Below, piece after piece: positions 1 through 5,955 of a stretch of 8,330 bases of DNA. The DNA is taken from positions 1 to 8,330 of the forward strand of contig CAYMVZ010000104.1 in the NCBI GenBank assembly GCA_964394335.1, read 5' to 3'. The notes beneath the pieces were generated by a model that was not told where the DNA came from, searched no databases, and saw nothing but the letters and a program-made list of their open reading frames with translations. The position numbers were made by a program, and so were the translations under genes. Source of the stretch: CAJXCL01 sp964394335 (GTDB lineage: Bacteria > Nitrospinota > Nitrospinia > CAJXCL01). The number at the start of each line of letters is the position of its first letter. Position 1 is the first letter of the stretch.

Positions 1-1
1 T

Positions 2-241
2 TTAATTTGCAGCGGTAATTCAACCAGGCAAGTCCAGAGCATAGCAGATGAAATTATTGAATGTTTAAAGGCTAAAGGCACTAAAGGTATAAATGTTGAG
101 GGCTATCAAACCGGAAAATGGGTGCTTTTGGATTGTTTGGATGTTGTCGTTCACATATTTCATGAAGAAGCAAGAAATTATTACGATATTGAGCGGCTAT
201 GGGGAGATGCGCCTGTAGCAAAATTTGCATTGAATAATTAA
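2..241 (+). CDS. rsfS: Ribosome silencing factor RsfS, 3' part
   Basis: The open frame begins at the left edge without a start codon, so the gene is truncated by the window; its last 79 residues are visible and it ends with TAA. The visible part matches the RsfS/Iojap family closely: an ICSGNSTRQVQSIADEI stretch (family form CTGTSSRHVxSIAD), then VEGYQTGKWVLLD, DVVVHIF, and the closing EEARNYYDIERLWGDA segment, which parallels EESRxxYxLExLW in E. coli. RsfS binds ribosomal protein uL14 and blocks joining of the two ribosomal subunits when nutrients are low. The stop lies 17 bases before the dksA-like start on the same strand. Only the beginning of the small domain is missing. The identification is firm from motif order and from the C-terminus falling where family members end. 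Confidence 0.93.
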   Translation, partial: LICSGNSTRQVQSIADEIIECLKAKGTKGINVEGYQTGKWVLLDCLDVVVHIFHEEARNYYDIERLWGDAPVAKFALNN

Positions 242-252
242 TTATATATAAT
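224..252 (+). promoter_or_regulatory. Possible sigma70 promoter for the dksA-like gene
   Basis: A perfect -10 hexamer TATAAT lies at 247-252, with TTTGCA (four of six matches to TTGACA) at 224-229 and a 17-base spacer. The -35 element falls inside the end of rsfS. Transcription would be expected to start at about 258-260, on the ATG of the next gene at 259, which would give a leaderless mRNA. Consistent with this, 242-258 is pure A/T with no Shine-Dalgarno sequence. The caution is that TATAAT arises easily by chance in such AT-rich sequence. Confidence 0.4.
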
Positions 253-258
253 ATTAAT

Positions 259-609
259 ATGGACCTGAAAACAAAAGAGCAATTTAAAAGTATTTTGACC
301 GGCATGAAGGATAAGTTGACCACGGGTTTGGAAAGGTGCCTTAACGACAGCAAGGAAGAAGTCAGTGGCGGCGTTCCTGATATTGGTGATGAAGCTGCTC
401 GCACTTATAACCGCCAGGTAATGTTAAATTTGAGCGAACAGGAAAGATCTCAATTAGGTAGAGTGGAAGAAGCCATTCAAAAGCTGGAGGACGGGCGCTA
501 TGGCGTATGTGATGAATGCGGAGAACGTATTCCTGTTAAGCGTTTAAAGATAGTTCCTTTTGCTAAATTTTGCGTTGCATGTAAAAGTAAAATGGAAGAA
601 AACCCTTAA
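259..609 (+). CDS. DksA/TraR-family zinc-finger transcription factor
   Basis: This 116-residue protein is a short member of the DksA/TraR family, whose members enter the RNA polymerase secondary channel and, as DksA does, modulate initiation together with ppGpp. Residues 1-80 are charged and helical, as expected for the coiled coil. The tip motif DIGDEA at 41-46 reproduces the DxxDxA signature (Asp71, Asp74 and Ala76 in E. coli DksA). A four-cysteine zinc finger follows: Cys84, Cys87, Cys105 and Cys108, with the typical GxYGVCDECG and RLKIVPFAKFCVAC sequences. It is shorter than E. coli DksA (151 residues), mainly at the N-terminus. That length is common in this family outside gammaproteobacteria, so whether it is the functional DksA or a paralog is open. 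No ribosome binding site precedes the ATG. It lies 17 bases after rsfS and 11 bases before the lapA-lapB gene. Confidence 0.92.
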   Translation: MDLKTKEQFKSILTGMKDKLTTGLERCLNDSKEEVSGGVPDIGDEAARTYNRQVMLNLSEQERSQLGRVEEAIQKLEDGRYGVCDECGERIPVKRLKIVPFAKFCVACKSKMEENP

Positions 610-620
610 ACATACCCTTG

Positions 621-1934
621 ATGTCTTTTCTACAGATTCTTTTCTTTGCCGTTCTTTTAGTAGCTTCTGTTTATTTCACCCTCCTGAATCAGACGATAGT
701 CCCTATCCATTTAACAAGTTCCACGGAATACCAGTTGCCGGTCAGTATTCTGGTATTAATAATTTTCGTTTGTGGACTCGCAATAGCTTCAATATTGAAC
801 TTTATCGCCAATTCCAGATTCAGAATCGGCCTCTGGAGAAAATACCGCAAAAAAGAAAAATTGAGCAAAGACTATATAAAGGGACTGGAATATTATATTT
901 CCGGGCAGCAAAAAAAATCCATCCCTTTATTAAAAAAGGTCGCAGGGGAGGACTCAAAAAAAACCATGCCGTTGGCACTACTGGGAAATGCTTTCCGGTC
1001 CCAGAACGATTTTGAAAAAGCGATTGTTTTTCACCAAAAAGCAAAATCTATTGCTCCTTCAGATAAATTCGTTCTGAAGAACCTGGAAAAAGATTACCAA
1101 TCGACAAACAACCTGACTCTTCAAAAGGAAACAGTCAAAGAACTGGCTTTAGTAGAAAACAACAATCTGGATAATTTATTTTGCTTGAGAGATATGCATA
1201 TGAAAAGTGAAAACTGGAATGAAGCTATTGTTGTTCAAAAACAGATTGTTGCAAAAATTAAAGACCCTGATAAACGCAAAGAAGAAAAAAGAAAAGCCAG
1301 TATTTTTTATTATGAAAGCGCTCTGAACTCTTTCGACAAGGACTTCTTTCAGACTGCTATTCAAAATACGAAGAATTCGATCAAGGCAGACGCCAATTTT
1401 ACAGCGTCTCATATATTACTGGGGGAAGCTTATTTGAAATCAGGAAAAGAAAAAAAGGCGTTAAAAGCGTGGGAACAAGGCTATAAGAATACTGATGACC
1501 CGCTGTTTCTAAAGAGGATTGATAAATTCTATATTGATCGTAACCGTCCCGAAGAGGTAATTCAATTATATCAGGATGCTATTAATAAAAATCCGAAAAT
1601 CCCCCTCCTTCATTTTTTATTAGGTGAAGCTTATATTAGATTTGAAATGTTTGATGATGCCATGTCAGAATTCCAAAAAGCATATGCTTTTAATACGGAT
1701 TCTATAGCTCTCAATTTGCTTATAGGTAAAATTTATGAAAGAAAAGATGATTTTCAGTCAGCCTCCATCGAATACCAGAAAGCATTTCAAAAAGAACTGG
1801 CCTCTGCTCTAATGTTTACGTGTAAAAAATGCGGCTATCGGGTTAGTAAGTGGGTGGGACGTTGTCCTGAATGCAAAGAATGGGATATTAAGAGCTTTGA
1901 TATACACAAGCCTGAGCAAAAACTACTGGATTAA
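621..1934 (+). CDS. LapA-LapB fusion: membrane TPR protein with rubredoxin-type zinc ribbon
   Basis: The 437-residue product joins two functions that are separate proteins in E. coli. Residues 1-62 look like LapA (DUF1049): a first membrane helix at about 3-22, the loop LLNQTIVPIHL, then a second helix at about 40-60 starting LPVSILVLIIFVCG. Basic residues follow, then a TPR array from about residue 85 to 395, with repeats such as ALLGNAFRSQNDFEKAIVFH and LLHFLLGEAYIRFEMFDDAM. The end carries Cys401, Cys404, Cys415 and Cys418 (CKKCG, then WVGRCPEC), the rubredoxin-like ribbon of LapB, also seen in RadA. In E. coli, LapB with FtsH controls LpxC degradation and LPS assembly at the inner membrane. 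ATG 621 was chosen; TTG 618, directly before it in frame, is equally possible, and neither has a clear ribosome binding site. Two runs of eight A (910-917, 956-963) lie in the early coding part, but the frame is intact. Confidence 0.85.
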   Translation: MSFLQILFFAVLLVASVYFTLLNQTIVPIHLTSSTEYQLPVSILVLIIFVCGLAIASILNFIANSRFRIGLWRKYRKKEKLSKDYIKGLEYYISGQQKKSIPLLKKVAGEDSKKTMPLALLGNAFRSQNDFEKAIVFHQKAKSIAPSDKFVLKNLEKDYQSTNNLTLQKETVKELALVENNNLDNLFCLRDMHMKSENWNEAIVVQKQIVAKIKDPDKRKEEKRKASIFYYESALNSFDKDFFQTAIQNTKNSIKADANFTASHILLGEAYLKSGKEKKALKAWEQGYKNTDDPLFLKRIDKFYIDRNRPEEVIQLYQDAINKNPKIPLLHFLLGEAYIRFEMFDDAMSEFQKAYAFNTDSIALNLLIGKIYERKDDFQSASIEYQKAFQKELASALMFTCKKCGYRVSKWVGRCPECKEWDIKSFDIHKPEQKLLD

Positions 1935-1935
1935 T

Positions 1936-2062
1936 GGCTCGACAAAGCCTGTCTTGAGACTGCCGAAAGACTCACTATAGTAGATTGTTGTGCTATAGAG
2001 ATACATTCCTGTCACCTTGAGCCTTCGGCGTGAGCTCAGTCGAACGCTTGCCGAAGGGTCAC
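1936..2062. repeat. Two degenerate copies of a GC-rich palindromic dispersed repeat
   Basis: The spacer between the converging lapAB and arsS-like genes holds two related GC-rich units. The first, about 1936-1975, contains CTTGAG then TGCCGAAAGACTCAC (1961-1975). The second, about 2014-2062, contains CTTGAG then TGCCGAAGGGTCAC (2049-2062), with about 27 extra bases in between that include TGAGCTCA (2031-2038). In the second copy CCTTCGGC (2022-2029) pairs with GCCGAAGG (2050-2057), an 8-bp stem. No T-run follows on either strand, so this does not look like an intrinsic terminator, although a hairpin here could still help end both transcripts. Sequences of this type are familiar as intergenic dispersed repeats in environmental genomes. 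Copy number in this genome cannot be seen from one window. Confidence 0.6.
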
Positions 2063-2067
2063 AAAAA

Positions 2068-3033
2068 TCATTGGATTAAGCTTCCTCCACAACTACTGCC
2101 ACTACCGGCCGTACAACCATAACAATGGTCTCCAACCTGAATATCAGTACCAATAAGCTCTTGTACTGCTACTTCTCCAATATTATATGGCTTTCCATTT
2201 TTTAGATACAGGTTAAGCATCTGGTTAAAATCGCAATCATAAAGCCTCCCGTCCCAGCCAACACTCACCTGGGTTCTACACATAAGGTGCTCTACAACTG
2301 CAGTATTAAAATTCCCCTCAAGTAATTCCAAATAATATTCATGTTTCCCAATTTTCTTTAGATATCTTTCATAACGGTTAATGGGAAGATTGGCAAGAAC
2401 ATATAAATTGTTAAATACTATCCCGAAACGGTTGAAAAGTTCATACTTATATTGCTGTTCGAGTTTTTTTTGCAGGGGTGGCAAACTTGCATCGGCCGGA
2501 TTATAAATCAAATTCAGCTTCATATTAGTGTCATTTTTCCCATAGCCGATATCATTTAACATTTTTAGCGCCTCGATACTCTTTCTGTAAACTCCACCAC
2601 CTCTAATCTCGTCAACATTCTCTTCTAAATAACAGGGAAGCGAGCAAATCAGTTCCACTTCATTGTCTTTATAAAATTGAGGAAGACGTTCTTTCTCATT
2701 CTCCACAATTACGGTTAAATTACTTCGAACCATAACATGGCAGTTAATACGTCTTAAAGAAGAAACAAGATGCTTGAAATGTGGATTGAGTTCGGGAGCG
2801 CCGCCTGTAATATCAACAGTTTTAATGTGCGATTCTCTGACAAAACTAATCACACGATCCATAGTATCAAGTGTCATTATTTCATGCCGATCAGGGCCAG
2901 CATCAACATGACAGTGCACGCAGGCTTGGTTACATAACTTCCCAACATTTATCTGAAGGATATCTACTCCTTTTCTTTCTAAAGAGATAGATAATCTTTT
3001 CAAGTTGTCGCTAAAAGTTTTCATTAGGTTCAT
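2068..3033 (-). CDS. arsS: ArsS-like radical SAM/Cys-rich domain protein
   Basis: This 321-residue protein is a radical SAM enzyme of the ArsS (arsenosugar biosynthesis; rSAM_SeCys) family. The CxxxCxxC cluster motif for the 4Fe-4S/SAM site is Cys34, Cys38 and Cys41, inside GKLCNQACVHCHVDAGP. TGGAPEL at 76-82 is the SAM-binding glycine motif of the family. The C-terminal half carries the family signature CRTQVSVGWDGRLYDCDFNQ (252-271) and ends in a Cys-rich tail, HCYGCTAGSGSSCGGSL (303-319, with Cys304, Cys307 and Cys315). In cyanobacteria, ArsS transfers a 5'-deoxyadenosyl group to dimethylarsenite to build arsenosugars, usually beside the methyltransferase gene arsM. No arsM, arsR or arsenic transporter is visible here, so the arsenic substrate is an assumption from family. 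The start is ATG at 3033, and Met4 is an alternative. It converges on lapAB and diverges from the murF-like gene. Confidence 0.85.
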   Translation of the reverse strand: MNLMKTFSDNLKRLSISLERKGVDILQINVGKLCNQACVHCHVDAGPDRHEIMTLDTMDRVISFVRESHIKTVDITGGAPELNPHFKHLVSSLRRINCHVMVRSNLTVIVENEKERLPQFYKDNEVELICSLPCYLEENVDEIRGGGVYRKSIEALKMLNDIGYGKNDTNMKLNLIYNPADASLPPLQKKLEQQYKYELFNRFGIVFNNLYVLANLPINRYERYLKKIGKHEYYLELLEGNFNTAVVEHLMCRTQVSVGWDGRLYDCDFNQMLNLYLKNGKPYNIGEVAVQELIGTDIQVGDHCYGCTAGSGSSCGGSLIQ

Positions 3034-3061
3034 TCATTTTCTGCTTTGATCCAATAAAAAC

Positions 3062-3072
3062 ATTATATTATA
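3062..3072 (-). promoter_or_regulatory. Possible -10 region for the arsS-like gene
   Basis: On the minus strand two overlapping perfect TATAAT hexamers occur (plus-strand ATTATA at 3062-3067 and 3067-3072). Transcription would start around 3050-3060, about 20-25 bases before the start codon at 3033. I could not find a convincing -35 element at 16-18 bases, so this rests on the -10 match alone, in AT-rich sequence. Confidence 0.35.
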
Positions 3073-3117
3073 AATCCACTTTTTATGAAAGTGTTTAGAA
3101 GAAAATAACAATAGGAA

Positions 3118-3146
3118 TTGAAAGGGAGACCTTTTTAGTCTATTAT
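3118..3146 (+). promoter_or_regulatory. Sigma70-type promoter for the murF-lptG-ppx operon
   Basis: TTGAAA (3118-3123) and TATTAT (3141-3146) each match the sigma70 consensus at five of six positions and are separated by exactly 17 bases. The predicted transcription start is about 3151-3155, leaving only 2-6 bases before the ATG at 3157. No Shine-Dalgarno sequence lies between the -10 hexamer and the start codon. The in-frame TGA at 3151-3153 excludes a start upstream of 3157. The operon would therefore start with a nearly leaderless message. Confidence 0.55.
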
Positions 3147-3156
3147 TTTTTGAAAT

Positions 3157-4815
3157 ATGAATACATTTTTTTTAACACTTATAATTGGAGTAGTTATATG
3201 GTTCATCAAGCTGCAAGCGCGCAATACGCATTTTCTCCACATGGCTCAATTGGAGAAATATCAGATTAATGATTATATAACCTGGATTTCTCGAAATAAA
3301 AAACATCTCCCGGATTTTAAAGAAATATATTTTTCTGCAGTACTTGTTTTTACCGGTTTGTGGTGCCTTTACTTAGGCCTGAATAAGGCAGAAATTCTAC
3401 TCATAATATTATGGATAGGAGGTACCGTTTACCTTTTTTATAAAAGGGATCGGCCAAAATACAAGAAGAAATTAGTTTTCACGCCAAGGGCAATCAGACT
3501 CTTTATAACATCGAACCTGCTTTTTCTTTATCTTATATTTGACATGCTGCTCCGGATTTTCTCAAGCACACAATATGCAACACTTCTGGTTATATTTATT
3601 GTTATTGCCCTACAAATCATGTACCAGCTTGCCTTCTATTTTATTTTGCTCGGGACATTAATCAACCACCCGATAGAAACCGTTATTAATAAATATTACA
3701 TGCAATCTGCCAAACATCTAATTCGCGGGAGTAAAACAAAGATTATAGGGATCACAGGGAGTTATGGCAAAACCAGCGTCAAAAATATATTACATACTCT
3801 TTTATCCGTAAAATACAAAACGCTAAAAACTCCGGAAAGTTACAATACGCCCATGGGAATTTGTAAGGTTATTCGTGGAGACCTGAAACCGGATTATGAT
3901 TTTTTTATAGTAGAAATGGGCGCCAGACGCATGGGAGAGATTAACGAAATATGTAATTTGGTTGAACCGGAGACAGGAATTATAACTGCTATTGGCCCGC
4001 AGCATCTTGAGACGTTTGGTTCTCTTAAAAACATTTCAGAAACAAAATATGAGCTGTTAGAATCTTTACCAGATAACGGCACCGCAATATTAAACTGTGA
4101 CGATTCTATTTGCGTCGATATGTTAAATAAAAGACGCTTTCAAAATATATTTTTATTTGGCATTGATTTCGATAAAAAGAAGATACCTCTTAAAGAAGAA
4201 ACTTCTTATGCATTTGTTCAAGCAAAAAACATTTCCACTGATTCCGATGGGAGTGGTTTTATTCTTGAATACGGACAATCCGAGGTAGATGTAAAATCCT
4301 GTCTGCTGGGACGGCAGAATATCTATAACATATTGGCGGCTACAGCGGTTGCTCTCCACTATGGAGTAACCCTGGAAAAAATCAAAACCGCTATAAATGA
4401 TATAAAACCAATTCCTCATCGACTGCAGTTATTAAAAAATCCCAACGGGATTATTATTATTGACGATGCATTTAATTCTAATCCGGTCGGTGCCAGGATG
4501 GCCCTGGATGTTTTAAAAAGCTTTAAGGGAGGAAAAAAAATACTTGTTACCCCCGGGCTTGTTGAACTGGGAGAAATTGAATACGAAGAAAACAAAAAAC
4601 TGGGTGAAAGGGCAGCCGCAATATGCGATTACGTCATTGTTGTCGGAAAAACACAAGCAGAACCGATAATTGCCGGTCTGGAAGAAAAAAAGTTTTCTTC
4701 CAACAAAATAAAAAACGTCCAATCACTGACTACGGCTTCTCAGCACCTGCAGACAATACTCAAAACCGGTGATATAATCCTTTTTGAAAACGATTTGCCT
4801 GATAATTATTTGTAA
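3157..4815 (+). CDS. Membrane-anchored MurF-family Mur ligase
   Basis: This 552-residue protein has an N-terminal membrane domain (hydrophobic segments at about 2-18, 58-78, 80-96, 112-133 and 141-168) followed by the catalytic core of a Mur ligase. Core motifs are the ATP loop GITGSYGKTS (198-207, Lys205), VEMGARRMGEI (252-262), HLETFGS (283-289), ETKYELL (295-301, Lys297 being a candidate carbamylated lysine), NCDD (313-316), GRQNIYNILAA (385-395), IPHRLQLL (419-426) and the MurF hallmark IDDAFNSNP (435-443). MurF adds D-Ala-D-Ala to UDP-MurNAc-tripeptide. The soluble N-terminal domain that normally binds the UDP-MurNAc part is absent, and the membrane segments occupy its place. The C-terminus also differs: TPGLVELGE where MurF has GDMxELGE, and GDIILFENDLPDNY where MurF has a KGSR-type ending. 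It may be the cell's MurF or a paralog with another acceptor. An lptG-like gene follows after 21 bases. Confidence 0.82.
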   Translation: MNTFFLTLIIGVVIWFIKLQARNTHFLHMAQLEKYQINDYITWISRNKKHLPDFKEIYFSAVLVFTGLWCLYLGLNKAEILLIILWIGGTVYLFYKRDRPKYKKKLVFTPRAIRLFITSNLLFLYLIFDMLLRIFSSTQYATLLVIFIVIALQIMYQLAFYFILLGTLINHPIETVINKYYMQSAKHLIRGSKTKIIGITGSYGKTSVKNILHTLLSVKYKTLKTPESYNTPMGICKVIRGDLKPDYDFFIVEMGARRMGEINEICNLVEPETGIITAIGPQHLETFGSLKNISETKYELLESLPDNGTAILNCDDSICVDMLNKRRFQNIFLFGIDFDKKKIPLKEETSYAFVQAKNISTDSDGSGFILEYGQSEVDVKSCLLGRQNIYNILAATAVALHYGVTLEKIKTAINDIKPIPHRLQLLKNPNGIIIIDDAFNSNPVGARMALDVLKSFKGGKKILVTPGLVELGEIEYEENKKLGERAAAICDYVIVVGKTQAEPIIAGLEEKKFSSNKIKNVQSLTTASQHLQTILKTGDIILFENDLPDNYL

Positions 4816-4821
4816 CAGTCT

Positions 4822-4839
4822 AAGGGATCAATCTAATTG
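4822..4839 (+). promoter_or_regulatory. Ribosome binding site deciding a TTG start of lptG
   Basis: AAGGGA at 4822-4827 stands nine bases before TTG at 4837. The next in-frame ATG is about 60 codons downstream, inside a membrane helix, so TTG is the only sensible start. It gives the expected family N-terminus MKIISKYVLHEF. Confidence 0.7.
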
Positions 4840-5949
4840 AAAATTATAAGTAAATATGTCCTTCATGAATTTATTAGGCTGGTTTTACTATCAATTATTA
4901 CATTGATAGTCCTCTTTCTGATAATCAGTTTTTTCGAAAATATTGACGAATTTATTATCGGTAAAGTCTCTCCTTCTGTTGTTGCTCGTTTTTACCTGTT
5001 TACGATTCCACAAATATTTTTTCTGATGGCGCCTTATTCCATACTCCTTGCCACAGTAATATGTATCAGTTCTTTATCTCGAAACTCCGAACTTACGGCA
5101 ATGCGCGCCGGCGGGATAAGTCTCTTATCTATTACTACACCTATTCTTCTTGTTTCTTTGTTGGTTACTTTGATCTCAATTGTAAGTAATGAGTTTATCA
5201 CCCCTTTTACCAACCTAAAAGCCAACTATATTCAAAATGTCGTGGTTCGTAAAGGAAAGCCCAGAAGCATTATTCAAGAAAACAGGATATGGTACCACTC
5301 AAAAAACGATACCCTCTGGAATATTGAATACCTGAATCCCAGAACCAGGACCTTCAAGGGTGTCCACATTTTTTTTTACAAATCCAAAAATTCATTAGCA
5401 ATGCGACTCGACGCTTCTACTGCAGTGCATGACGGAACAGACTGGATATTTGAAGATGCATATATACGAAAATTTAACGATTTAAACAATCCGGAAAGCA
5501 GTTATTTTAAAAGCACAAAGTATCGGTTTTCTGAGACTCCGGAGGACTTTTTTAGAATCGAACGAAAAGAAAATGAAATGAGCATGAGACATATCCATCA
5601 ATACAGGCAAAAACTGAGAAATGAAGGCCTGGATTCCACCAGGTATGATGTGGATTTCCATTACAAAATATCGTACCCTTTCATCTGCGTCATTATGGCC
5701 CTTATTGCCATACCTTTTTCTCTCCGGTCGAGTCGCGCCGGCGGAATTGTATTTTCATGCGGTTTGAGCATTATCTTGGGTTTCATTTATTATTATTTAT
5801 TTAGCATGTTTATCTCTATCGGCCATGGTGGCGCGCTCCCTCCACCGCTTTCCGCGTGGGGACTTAACATTGTTGCCCTCGCTTTCGGATTTTATATGTT
5901 GTTGACCATTGACAGCAGTGTTTCCTTTCCTTTTTTTCAAAAAGGCTAA
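4837..5949 (+). CDS. lptG: LptF/LptG-family LPS export permease, LptG-like
   Basis: This 370-residue protein is a YjgP/YjgQ permease, the transmembrane half of the LptB2FG transporter that extracts LPS from the inner membrane and passes it to LptC. The architecture is typical: three N-terminal helices (about 12-32, 52-76, 98-118), a periplasmic beta-jellyroll domain (about 125-270) and three C-terminal helices (about 278-296, 301-325, 334-357). The cytoplasmic coupling motif RNSELTAMRAGGIS (82-95) and the PFSLRSSRAGGIVFSCGL segment (293-310) are family hallmarks. The first helix followed by FFENIDEFI fits LptG better than LptF, but the two are hard to separate without alignment. No second permease gene is present in the window, so the partner must be elsewhere. 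The length is normal. The ppx-like gene starts six bases after the stop, indicating co-transcription. Confidence 0.85.
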   Translation: MKIISKYVLHEFIRLVLLSIITLIVLFLIISFFENIDEFIIGKVSPSVVARFYLFTIPQIFFLMAPYSILLATVICISSLSRNSELTAMRAGGISLLSITTPILLVSLLVTLISIVSNEFITPFTNLKANYIQNVVVRKGKPRSIIQENRIWYHSKNDTLWNIEYLNPRTRTFKGVHIFFYKSKNSLAMRLDASTAVHDGTDWIFEDAYIRKFNDLNNPESSYFKSTKYRFSETPEDFFRIERKENEMSMRHIHQYRQKLRNEGLDSTRYDVDFHYKISYPFICVIMALIAIPFSLRSSRAGGIVFSCGLSIILGFIYYYLFSMFISIGHGGALPPPLSAWGLNIVALAFGFYMLLTIDSSVSFPFFQKG

Positions 5950-5955
5950 CAGCAA

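Noticed and set aside
81..404. A 107-codon minus-strand open frame over the rsfS/dksA junction
   Set aside because: It lies antisense to two recognisable genes and its product has no recognisable domain.
910..963. Two runs of eight A in lapAB, considered as a frameshift or phase-variation site
   Set aside because: The frame continues intact through both runs and A-runs are expected in this AT-rich, lysine-rich coding region.
560..1015. A 151-codon plus-strand open frame overlapping the end of the dksA-like gene and the start of lapAB
   Set aside because: It overlaps two well-supported genes in another frame and its translation shows no family motif, so it is a shadow of the real genes.
2022..2057. 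CCTTCGGC/GCCGAAGG stem considered as an intrinsic terminator
   Set aside because: There is no T-run after it on either strand and the loop is about 20 bases; the repeat interpretation fits better.
2068..2070. TGA stop of the arsS-like gene considered as a selenocysteine codon, since the family name refers to selenocysteine
   Set aside because: The Cys-rich tail is complete before it with an ordinary TGT codon at Cys315, and reading through TGA meets another in-frame TGA after two codons.
3121..3150. AAAGG/CCTTT mini-hairpin followed by T-rich sequence, considered as a terminator or attenuator
   Set aside because: The stem has only five mostly A/T pairs and coincides with a better-supported promoter spacer.
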